Made by a program: the position numbers and the translations under genes. The notes below the pieces were generated by a model that saw only the letters and a program-made list of their open reading frames with translations, was not told the origin of the DNA and searched no databases. A stretch of 6,883 nucleotides of DNA, from contig CALEDU010000047.1 of assembly GCA_937949455.1 (NCBI GenBank), positions 1 through 6,883 of the forward strand, given 5' to 3'. This DNA is from an uncultured Tepidimonas sp. (GTDB taxonomy: Bacteria > Pseudomonadota > Gammaproteobacteria > Burkholderiales > Burkholderiaceae_C). Within the stretch, counting starts at the first letter, position 1. Every line of letters begins with the position of its first letter. Shown here piece after piece: positions 1 through 5,606 of this stretch.

Positions 1-261
1 CGCCGTCATCAGCTTGGTCAGTGAGGCCGGCTCGACCGGTTCGTCCGGGTCCTTGGCAGCAAGCACCTGGCCGCTGGTGGCGTCCAGCAGCAGCCACGCA
101 CGCGCAGCCACCTCCGGCGGCTGGGGGGTCTGGGCCAGCGCCACCCCCCCGCTCAGCGCCCAGACGCATAGCGCGACGAACACCCCCTCGCCCCTGCGGC
201 GCAAGCAACGCAGGTGGGCACGGAAGGCAGCCAATGGCATAGATAGCGCAACGACGATCAC
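1..261 (-). CDS. dacC: D-alanyl-D-alanine carboxypeptidase (PBP5/6 type), N-terminal part, cut by window edge
   Basis: Periplasmic serine peptidase that trims the terminal D-Ala from peptidoglycan pentapeptides (low-molecular-mass penicillin-binding protein, family S11). Only the first 80-87 codons are in the window; the rest lies off the left edge. Counted from the in-frame ATG at 240, there is a basic N-region (RCLRRR), a hydrophobic stretch and an ALA-Q signal-peptidase site after residue 36. Next comes AWLLLDATSGQVLAAKD, the typical first strand of the family, and then SLTK (Ser73, Lys76), the acylation SxxK motif. I chose the upstream GTG at 261 because GGAGG lies 9 nt before it; the ATG at 240 has no such site but gives a more typical signal peptide. 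It is probably the last visible gene of the minus-strand unit, 40 bp after the hydrolase. The family is secure; the dacC/dacA symbol and exact start are less so. Confidence 0.88.
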   Translation of the reverse strand, partial: MIVVALSMPLAAFRAHLRCLRRRGEGVFVALCVWALSGGVALAQTPQPPEVAARAWLLLDATSGQVLAAKDPDEPVEPASLTKLMTA

Positions 262-270
262 GACGGAAAT

Positions 271-275
271 CCTCC
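271..275 (-). promoter_or_regulatory. Shine-Dalgarno site GGAGG for the carboxypeptidase
   Basis: On the minus strand GGAGG sits 9 nt upstream of an in-frame GTG at 261 and about 30 nt upstream of the ATG at 240. It is the clearest ribosome-binding site in the window and argues for the GTG as the true start. Confidence 0.55.
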
Positions 276-301
276 AGGCCACCCGCGGCGGGGATGGCGG
301 A

Positions 302-937
302 TCACAGGGCACGCAGGTGGCGCACGACCAAGGACTTGAGCAATGGCAGGCGCCCGTGGAAGAAGTGCTCACCCCCTGGCATCACGGTGATGGGCAGCCC
401 CTGGGGGCGGGCCCAGTCGAGTACCGCCGCCAGCGGCACGGTGTCGTCGACTTCGCCATGGATGACCAGGGTACGCGCGTGGAGTTCCGCCTCCAGCGCG
501 GGCAAGGTGTAGCGGCTGGCGGCCGGAGCGACCAGCACCAAAGCCTGCGCGGGCCGCTGCGTCCAGAGGCGAGCAGCAGCGGCTGCAGCCACGTAACCAC
601 CAAACGAAAACCCGGCCAGCGCCAATGGGGCCTGATCGCCCGCGCACGCCCCCACCACAGCGAGCAGGTCGTCGACCTCTCCCACGCCATGGTCGTGCAC
701 GCCCGCACTGCCCCCCACGCCGCGGAAGTGGAAGCGCACCGCCACCCAGCCCTGCTGCACAAAGGCGCGGGCGAGCGTCTGCACCACCTTGTTGTGCAGG
801 GTGCCGCCAAACAAAGGATGCGGATGGGCAATCACGGCCACCCCGCCATCTGGGCGAGGTACGGCGGGACGATCGATCGCCAGCTCCAGCGGGCCGGCCG
901 GCCCGAGAATGGCAGACAACTCGGTCTGGGCGTTCAT
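302..937 (-). CDS. Alpha/beta hydrolase, COG2945-like
   Basis: A 211-residue cytoplasmic alpha/beta-hydrolase-fold protein. Visible family marks are HPHPLFGGTLHNKVV (38-52), RFHFRGVGGSAG (68-79), the nucleophile elbow GFSFGG with Ser111, the acid in HGEVDDTVP (Asp164 or Asp165), and the histidine in GGEHFFHG (His191). The triad is therefore complete and the length is normal for this small lidless family. There is no signal peptide. Members are generally annotated as hydrolases or esterases of unknown substrate, so no reaction can be assigned. It starts 21 bp after the ferredoxin stop and ends 40 bp before the carboxypeptidase start, consistent with one transcript. No clear Shine-Dalgarno precedes the ATG, so translation may depend on the upstream gene. 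Confidence 0.9.
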   Translation of the reverse strand: MNAQTELSAILGPAGPLELAIDRPAVPRPDGGVAVIAHPHPLFGGTLHNKVVQTLARAFVQQGWVAVRFHFRGVGGSAGVHDHGVGEVDDLLAVVGACAGDQAPLALAGFSFGGYVAAAAAARLWTQRPAQALVLVAPAASRYTLPALEAELHARTLVIHGEVDDTVPLAAVLDWARPQGLPITVMPGGEHFFHGRLPLLKSLVVRHLRAL

Positions 938-958
938 CGACGAGGCGAAGTCGCAGTC

Positions 959-1315
959 TCAGCGCCCTACGTCGGGCGGCAGGCGCAACCGCTCGACGAC
1001 AACCCCGTCGCGCAGGTGCGAGGCGACGATCTCGTCGACGTCGGAAAGATCCACGTAGGTGTACCAGACCCCTTCCGGATACACGACCGCGACGGGTCCA
1101 CCCGCACAGCGGTCCAAGCAGCCCGCTTTGTTGACCCGCACCTGCCCCGGGCCAGCCAGCCCGAGGGCGCGCACCTGCGCCTTGCAGTGCTCAAACGCCT
1201 CTTGGGCAGCGTGACAGGCGCAGCAGGACTGGCCGTTGGGCCGCTCGTTGAGACAAAAAAAGATGTGGCGACGATAGTAGGGCGGCGCGGCCCCGTCGGG
1301 CGTGACATCGGTCAT
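959..1315 (-). CDS. Thioredoxin-like [2Fe-2S] ferredoxin
   Basis: A 118-residue soluble protein of the thioredoxin-fold ferredoxin family, a small electron carrier related to the NuoE 2Fe-2S domain. Cysteines at 21, 31, 32, 34, 44, 66 and 70 are visible. The family spacing C-x(10-12)-C-x(29-34)-C-x3-C is met by Cys21, Cys32 (or Cys34), Cys66 and Cys70; the last pair lies in VNKAGCLDRCAGGP. The stretch GPVAVVYPEGVWYTYVD (73-89) is typical of the group. Its ATG overlaps the stop of the VanZ gene by 4 bases (ATGA), a strong sign of coupled translation. The electron donor and acceptor are unknown; the adjacent hydrolase is a neighbour rather than a proven partner. Confidence 0.9.
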   Translation of the reverse strand: MTDVTPDGAAPPYYRRHIFFCLNERPNGQSCCACHAAQEAFEHCKAQVRALGLAGPGQVRVNKAGCLDRCAGGPVAVVYPEGVWYTYVDLSDVDEIVASHLRDGVVVERLRLPPDVGR

Positions 1316-2460
1316 GGATGACGATTGTAGGGCGTCCCATCACTGCGACGCAGCGCCAGCCGGGCCGCTGCAGCCAGGGCGGCCCAAGGCCAAAGCCATC
1401 CCAGCCACTGGGACAGCCCGTGAAAACGGCTGAAGCGCCCCTGCTCCCAGGTTTGCAGCCATTCGCCCAAATAGGCGGGGTCGGGCACGCGGTTGAGCAA
1501 CCCCAACATCACCCCTCCTGTAAGCACGGACAACAGCGCCGCCGCGCGCGAGCCCAGTGGCAGGGCAAACAGCGACATCGCTGCGGCGGCAGCCAATCCC
1601 AACTGTGTGGATGGCGTGAGCCACGCCCAAGCGTGCAGCGGACCGAAGGACAGCACGGCAGACAAGGCTCCGCTGCCCCAGGCCACCACTCCAAACAAGA
1701 GAGCGAAAATGCTGCGCCGTCCAATACCGCGGATACTGGCGTAGCCCAGCAGCACAGGCAACCAGAGGCTGAGGGCGACCAACAGCGCTTCGGTCAGGGG
1801 GCTGGGTGCGGCCAGCGGCGGGCTTTGCGGCAGCCACGCCTGCAGGGGCGAGCCCTCTGTGGCCCGCCAAAGCGTCGCCTCCAGCCGCGGCCAGAACTGG
1901 CCGGTGCCAAACGGAACGGGTGCGGGATACAGCACTGCCAAAGGCCACAGCAGCAACACCGCCCATGCCCACTGCCCGCCCGGCTGCTGCCAGCGGGCGC
2001 GAAACTGCGCCCACGACCCGAGCACACGCCAGCGCAGCAGCAATGCGGCTGCGAGCGCACCAAGCAACCCTCCAGTGGCGTTGAGCAGGGCATCGGCCTG
2101 CGACGGTACGCGCTGCGGCAAATAAGTCTGGATGGCCTCCATGACCAGAGACAGCAGCGCCGGCCCAGCGGCACCCAGCACCAGCGCCCTGCGCGGCCAG
2201 CCGGCACGGGCCAGGGCCAGCGTAAGCAAGGCCCCGAGCGGCACATAACCCAAGAGGTTGGCGACGACGTCGAAACGGGTCCAGTACCGCGGCCAGGGCG
2301 CAGTCAGAAAGGCCCACGGCGCCACCCCTTGCGCCCGCCAGCCCTCGAATGGAAACAAGCTGGCGTAGACGACCAGCACCGTGTAGCAGCCCAGCAGGGG
2401 CCAAGCCAACGAGGGGCTGCGCGCACCGGTTTGGGACGCGGAGGCCGACCTCACCGCCAT
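1312..2460 (-). CDS. VanZ-family integral membrane protein with long C-terminal membrane extension
   Basis: A 382-residue inner-membrane protein. Residues about 18-140 form a VanZ-like domain: a first membrane segment ending YASLFPF, then FDVVANLLGYVPLGALL (63-79), an ExxQ in LVMEAIQTYLPQR (Glu108, Gln111) and PSQADALLNATGGLLGA (119-135). The remaining roughly 240 residues add about six further hydrophobic segments that I do not recognise as a named domain. Founding VanZ gives low-level teicoplanin resistance, but the biochemical role of the family is not settled, and this gene is not evidence of resistance. The reading frame is open to 2919, but that extension runs across hemJ; the ATG at 2460, 5 bp after the hemJ stop, is the sensible start. 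No strong Shine-Dalgarno is visible, so coupling to hemJ is likely. Confidence 0.85.
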   Translation of the reverse strand: MAVRSASASQTGARSPSLAWPLLGCYTVLVVYASLFPFEGWRAQGVAPWAFLTAPWPRYWTRFDVVANLLGYVPLGALLTLALARAGWPRRALVLGAAGPALLSLVMEAIQTYLPQRVPSQADALLNATGGLLGALAAALLLRWRVLGSWAQFRARWQQPGGQWAWAVLLLWPLAVLYPAPVPFGTGQFWPRLEATLWRATEGSPLQAWLPQSPPLAAPSPLTEALLVALSLWLPVLLGYASIRGIGRRSIFALLFGVVAWGSGALSAVLSFGPLHAWAWLTPSTQLGLAAAAAMSLFALPLGSRAAALLSVLTGGVMLGLLNRVPDPAYLGEWLQTWEQGRFSRFHGLSQWLGWLWPWAALAAAARLALRRSDGTPYNRHP

Positions 2461-2465
2461 CCCAA

Positions 2466-2894
2466 TCAGAAGGGCTTGACGACCACCAGCGCCACCGCTG
2501 CCAGCATCAGCAGCACCGGCACTTCGTTGAACCAGCGGTACCAGCGGTGGCTGCGGTGATTGGTGCCCGTCTCGAAGCGGCGCAACAGCCGCGCACAGGC
2601 GTGGTGATAGCCGATGAGCAGCACCACGATGGCCAGCTTGGCGTGCATCCAGCCATGGCCCGGCCCCAGTCCGATACCGTAGCCCAGCCACAGCCACAAG
2701 CCCAGCGCCAGCGCAGGCACCGCCAGCAGCGTCATAAAGCGCAGCAGCTTGCGCGCCATCAGCAGCAGCCGCTCGCGCTCGGCCGGGCTGTCGGCGGGCA
2801 CCAGCGCCAGGTTGACGAAGATGCGCGGCAGATAGAACAGCCCGGCAAACCAACTGGCGATGAAGACGATGTGAAAGGTTTTGACCCACAACAT
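2466..2894 (-). CDS. hemJ: HemJ-type protoporphyrinogen IX oxidase (CopD/UPF0093 family)
   Basis: A 142-residue inner-membrane protein with four likely membrane segments. HemJ oxidises protoporphyrinogen IX to protoporphyrin IX, the penultimate step of haem synthesis, in bacteria lacking HemG or HemY. The start MLWVKTFHIVFIASWFAG is typical, with a conserved His at residue 8; Arg24 follows in YLPRIF and Lys86 in GWMHAKL. The histidine and lysine match the residues known to matter in the family, and RWFNEVPVLL (120-129) matches its last segment. Length is normal. The frame is open upstream to 3020, but homologues begin at MLW, so the ATG at 2894 was chosen. It is the first gene of the minus-strand unit and diverges from glcE. 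Many databases call such proteins only CopD family; the HemJ function is inferred from these motifs. Confidence 0.82.
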   Translation of the reverse strand: MLWVKTFHIVFIASWFAGLFYLPRIFVNLALVPADSPAERERLLLMARKLLRFMTLLAVPALALGLWLWLGYGIGLGPGHGWMHAKLAIVVLLIGYHHACARLLRRFETGTNHRSHRWYRWFNEVPVLLMLAAVALVVVKPF

Positions 2895-2901
2895 GCCGCG
2901 C

Positions 2902-2907
2902 AGTGTA
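2902..2907 (-). promoter_or_regulatory. Possible -10 element for hemJ
   Basis: TACACT on the minus strand ends 7 nt before the hemJ ATG and matches TATAAT at four of six positions. I see no -35 hexamer at a normal distance and no Shine-Dalgarno. If it is used, transcription would begin at or next to the start codon. This is suggestive only. Confidence 0.3.
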
Positions 2908-2929
2908 TGCCAGAGACAAAGGGGGCGGG

Positions 2930-2948
2930 GCCGCAGGGATGCTGCGGC
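2930..2948. repeat. Short perfect inverted repeat in the hemJ-glcE intergenic region
   Basis: GCCGCAG (2930-2936) and CTGCGGC (2942-2948) are perfect reverse complements around a 5-nt loop. There is no T-run, so it is not an evident intrinsic terminator. It lies between two divergent start sites and could be an operator or chance in GC-rich DNA. Confidence 0.3.
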
Positions 2949-2988
2949 TGGGTCGGCGCAGACCCGCTCAAACCCATCGTTCAAAAAG

Positions 2989-3020
2989 TTCACACCGGCC
3001 GCGCCCATGCGGGCTACCAT
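2989..3020 (+). promoter_or_regulatory. Possible promoter of glcE-glcF
   Basis: TTCACA (2989-2994, five of six to TTGACA) and TACCAT (3015-3020, four of six to TATAAT) are separated by 20 bp, longer than the ideal 17. The -10-like hexamer ends 8 nt before the glcE ATG, so the transcript may be leaderless. This would serve glcE, glcF and formerly lrgAB. Confidence 0.3.
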
Positions 3021-3028
3021 TGTCGGCC

Positions 3029-4183
3029 ATGGCCGATGACGTGACCCACCCCTTGCCTCCCAGCGGCGGCGCGGCAGATGATGTGCTGCGCGCTTGGGCC
3101 GAGCGCATCCGCGCTGCGGCTGCCGATCGCCGCCCCTTGTGCCTGCGCGGGGGCGGCACGAAGGCGTTTTATGGCGAGCCCGTCGCCGCCGAGGCTGAGG
3201 TGTTGGACACGCGAGCGTATGCCGGCATCTTGAACCACGAACCGACCGAGTTGGTGATCACGGCCCGCTGCGGCACCCCCTTGAGCGAATTGGAGGCCGC
3301 CCTCGCCCGCCACGCCCAGTATCTGCCCTTCGAGCCGCCACACTTTGGCGCGGGAGCGACCGTTGGGGGTATGGTGGCCGCTGGCTTGGCCGGCCCGGCG
3401 CGCGCCGCCGTGGGGGGGGTGCGCGACTATGTGCTCGGGGCGCGGTTGCTCAATGGTCGGGGCGAGGACTTGGTCTTTGGCGGCCAGGTGATGAAAAACG
3501 TCGCGGGCTACGATGTCAGCCGGACGCTGGCGGGCAGCCTGGGCACGCTGGGGCTGATCACCGAGGTGTCGCTCAAGGTCCTGCCCCGGCCAGCCGGCGA
3601 GGCCACTTTGCGGCTGCCGCTGTCCGCCGACGCGGCGCTGCAGCAGCTGGCGCGCTGGCGCGCCCAGCCGCTGCCGCTCAACGCCAGCCGTTGGCAAGAC
3701 GAAGCGGGCGGCATCTTGTTGCTGCGGCTGCGCGGCGCGGCCGCAGCGGTCGATGCGGCCTGCCAGCGGCTGCTGACCGAGGTGGGGGGGGACCGGCTGG
3801 ACCCTGCCACGGCCCAACGCGAATGGGAGGCGACCCGCGAGCAGGCGTTGCCCTTCTTCGTCACCCCTCCGTCCCCCGCCCATGGGCTATGGCGGCTGTC
3901 GGTGGCACCCACCACCCCCATGCTGGCGCTGCCTGGGCCGACGGTGGTCGAGTGGTTTGGTGGTCAGCGCTGGGTTTGGGCCCCCCTGGATGCCGCGGAT
4001 ACCCTGCGTGCCACAGCCCGCCAGGCGGGCGGGCATGCGACGCTGTTTCGCGCTCCAGCCACGACACCACAGGCGCGCGGCCGCTTCACGCCGCCCGAAG
4101 GCCCATTGCGCGCGCTGCAACAGCGCGTACGGGCCGCGTTCGATCCGCACGGCCTTTTTCAGCCTGGCGTCTGGGGGTTCTGA
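3029..4183 (+). CDS. glcE: Glycolate oxidase FAD-binding subunit GlcE
   Basis: A 384-residue cytoplasmic flavoprotein subunit of the membrane-associated glycolate oxidase GlcDEF, which oxidises glycolate to glyoxylate. The N-terminal half is a PCMH-type FAD-binding domain: LRGGGTKAFYG (39-49), CGTPLSELEAAL (81-92), PHFGAGATVGGMVAAG (104-119), RDYVLGARLLNGRG (132-145), and the GlcE hallmark GGQVMKNVAGYDVSR (151-165) followed by GSLGTLGLITE (169-179). The C-terminus ends FDPHGLFQPGVWGF, as expected for full-length GlcE. The frame is open from 2903, but the ATG at 3029 fits the domain start and lies just after a -10-like element; no Shine-Dalgarno is seen. glcF follows after 3 bp. No glcD lies directly upstream, where hemJ diverges. 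Runs of eight G (3412-3419) and seven G (3784-3790) occur within the gene without breaking the frame. Confidence 0.94.
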   Translation: MADDVTHPLPPSGGAADDVLRAWAERIRAAAADRRPLCLRGGGTKAFYGEPVAAEAEVLDTRAYAGILNHEPTELVITARCGTPLSELEAALARHAQYLPFEPPHFGAGATVGGMVAAGLAGPARAAVGGVRDYVLGARLLNGRGEDLVFGGQVMKNVAGYDVSRTLAGSLGTLGLITEVSLKVLPRPAGEATLRLPLSADAALQQLARWRAQPLPLNASRWQDEAGGILLLRLRGAAAAVDAACQRLLTEVGGDRLDPATAQREWEATREQALPFFVTPPSPAHGLWRLSVAPTTPMLALPGPTVVEWFGGQRWVWAPLDAADTLRATARQAGGHATLFRAPATTPQARGRFTPPEGPLRALQQRVRAAFDPHGLFQPGVWGF

Positions 4184-4186
4184 TCC

Positions 4187-5461
4187 ATGCAAACCCGACT
4201 CGCTGCCGAGTTTTTGAGCACGCCCGATGGCCAGACTGCCAATGCCATTCTGCGTCGTTGCGTGCATTGCGGCTTTTGCACGGCGACTTGTCCGACCTAT
4301 CAACTGTTGGGCGATGAGCTGGACGGACCGCGGGGACGCATCTATCTGATCAAGCAGGTGCTGGAAGGGGCTGAGCCCACCCGGGCGACACAGCGGCACC
4401 TGGACCGCTGCCTGACCTGCCGCAATTGCGAAAGCACCTGCCCGAGCGGGGTGGAGTACGGCCATCTGCTGGATATTGGACGCAAGGTGGTGGAAGCGCG
4501 CGTGCCACGGCCTGCGGGCGAGCGGGCGCTGCGCTGGCTGTTGCGCGAGGGCCTGACCTCGCCGCTGTTCGGCCCGGCGATGCGGCTGGGGCAGGCCGTG
4601 CGTGATGTGCTGCCCGCGTCGCTGCAGGCCAAGGTACCCGCCCGGCGCGATGCCGGCGCGTGGCCACAGACACCCCGGCCGCGCCGCGTGCTGATGCTGG
4701 CGGGTTGCGTGCAGCCGGCGATGATGCCCAACATCAATGCGGCAACGGCGCGCGTGTTGGATGCTGCGGGCATCCAGACCGTGGTGGTACCCAAGGCCGG
4801 CTGCTGCGGCGCGATCCGTTTCCACCTCGATGACCCGGTGGGGGCGCTGGACGACATGCGCGCCAACATCGACGCTTGGTGGCCATGGATCGAACCGGCA
4901 GATGGCAGCCCCGGTGTCGGGGCCATCGTCATGAATGCATCGGGCTGCGGCGTGATGGTCAAGGACTATGCCCACGCGCTCCGACACGATCCGGCCTATG
5001 CCGACAAGGCGCGCCGCGTCAGCGAGCTCACGCGCGATCTGAGCGAGCTGCTGCCCGATCTGGTGCCCGCTTGGCGGCAGCGGCTGGGCGACAACCTGCC
5101 CGCATCGGTGCCGCAGCGGCTGGTGTTTCACCCCCCCTGCACGCTGCAGCACGGCCAGAAGCTGCGCGGCGGCGTGGAGCGGCACCTGGGGGAGTTGGGC
5201 TTCGAGGTCGCGCTGGCACGGCAGGAGTCGCACCTGTGCTGCGGATCGGCCGGCACCTACAGCGTGCTGCAGCCGACCCTCAGCCGCCAGTTGCGCGACC
5301 GCAAGCTGGCGCACCTGGAAGCGGCCGCGCCCCAGACCATCGTTTCAGCCAACATCGGCTGCATCACCCACCTGCAAAGCGGCACCGCCATCCCCGTGCG
5401 CCACTGGGTGGAGGTGGTGGACGAGGCCCTGGCCGCGTGCCCCGCAAAGACCACGGATTAG
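4187..5461 (+). CDS. glcF: Glycolate oxidase iron-sulfur subunit GlcF
   Basis: A 424-residue iron-sulfur subunit that passes electrons from the flavin subunits of glycolate oxidase to the respiratory chain. Two [4Fe-4S] motifs are complete: CVHCGFCTATCP (Cys25, 28, 31, 35) and CLTCRNCESTCP (Cys75, 78, 81, 85). Two CCG (DUF224, heterodisulfide-reductase-like) repeats follow: Cys174 with CCG at 206-208, and Cys318 in FHPPC with CCG at 351-353. Length and C-terminus look normal, so the protein appears intact. It starts 3 bp after the glcE stop, with a weak GGGGG site 9 nt upstream lying inside the end of glcE, so the two are almost certainly co-translated. Only 13 bp separate its stop from the lrgA remnant, whose deletion did not remove any recognisable part of glcF. 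Confidence 0.96.
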   Translation: MQTRLAAEFLSTPDGQTANAILRRCVHCGFCTATCPTYQLLGDELDGPRGRIYLIKQVLEGAEPTRATQRHLDRCLTCRNCESTCPSGVEYGHLLDIGRKVVEARVPRPAGERALRWLLREGLTSPLFGPAMRLGQAVRDVLPASLQAKVPARRDAGAWPQTPRPRRVLMLAGCVQPAMMPNINAATARVLDAAGIQTVVVPKAGCCGAIRFHLDDPVGALDDMRANIDAWWPWIEPADGSPGVGAIVMNASGCGVMVKDYAHALRHDPAYADKARRVSELTRDLSELLPDLVPAWRQRLGDNLPASVPQRLVFHPPCTLQHGQKLRGGVERHLGELGFEVALARQESHLCCGSAGTYSVLQPTLSRQLRDRKLAHLEAAAPQTIVSANIGCITHLQSGTAIPVRHWVEVVDEALAACPAKTTD

Positions 5462-5474
5462 CGCATCGCCCGCC

Positions 5475-5606
5475 ATGCTGCCCGCCCTGACCGCCAGCAC
5501 CTGGATGGGGCTGGCGGTGACCGCCTGGACGGTGCGCGCCCTGCTCCCGCGTGAGGAGGAGCCGCCCGCGCCCCCCTCGGCACCAGCACCTGGAGCCCCC
5601 CGTTGA
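5475..5606 (+). pseudogene. lrgA: lrgA (CidA/LrgA family) remnant, only the C-terminus left
   Basis: A 43-codon reading frame: a hydrophobic segment (PALTASTWMGLAVTAWTV) followed by a basic-acidic turn and a Pro/Ala-rich tail. The segment resembles the last membrane helix of CidA/LrgA proteins, which are normally about 120-140 residues with four helices. The first three helices, roughly 90-100 residues, are missing, and glcF ends only 13 bp upstream, so the missing part cannot be nearby. Its stop TGA overlaps the TTG start of the lrgB remnant (TTGA), the tight arrangement expected of an lrgA-lrgB pair; this supports the assignment more than the short segment does. No Shine-Dalgarno precedes the ATG. 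The alternative is an unrelated small single-helix protein. Confidence 0.6.

Noticed and set aside
14..1321. Long plus-strand open frame (435 codons) opposite the carboxypeptidase, hydrolase and ferredoxin genes
   Set aside because: It crosses three recognisable minus-strand genes and their gaps, and its product is low-complexity with no known motif. Long antisense frames are expected in GC-rich DNA.
1312..2460. Glycopeptide-resistance gene
   Set aside because: VanZ-family proteins are widespread in Gram-negative bacteria, and there are no vanA/B/H/R/S/X-type neighbours.
1318..2559. Plus-strand open frame (413 codons) opposite the VanZ gene
   Set aside because: The product is Gln/Arg/Pro-rich without domains or membrane segments, and it is antisense to a clear membrane protein gene.
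2461..2919. N-terminal extension of the VanZ frame
   Set aside because: It lies entirely over hemJ in another frame and does not resemble a VanZ N-terminus; the ATG at 2460 starts the recognisable protein.
2930..2948. Inverted repeat considered as an intrinsic terminator
   Set aside because: No T-run follows on either strand, and it lies between two divergent 5' ends rather than at a 3' end.
2895..3020. N-terminal extension of hemJ to 3020
   Set aside because: Homologues begin at MLWVK, and the extra 42 residues are polar, Arg-rich and cover the intergenic promoter region.
3014..3883. Minus-strand open frame of 289 codons opposite glcE
   Set aside because: Antisense to a clear FAD-domain gene, with no recognisable domain.
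3887..5314. Minus-strand open frame of 475 codons opposite glcE and glcF
   Set aside because: It spans the junction of two certain genes, has no motifs and shows a skewed Arg/Ala/His/Gln composition typical of antisense frames.
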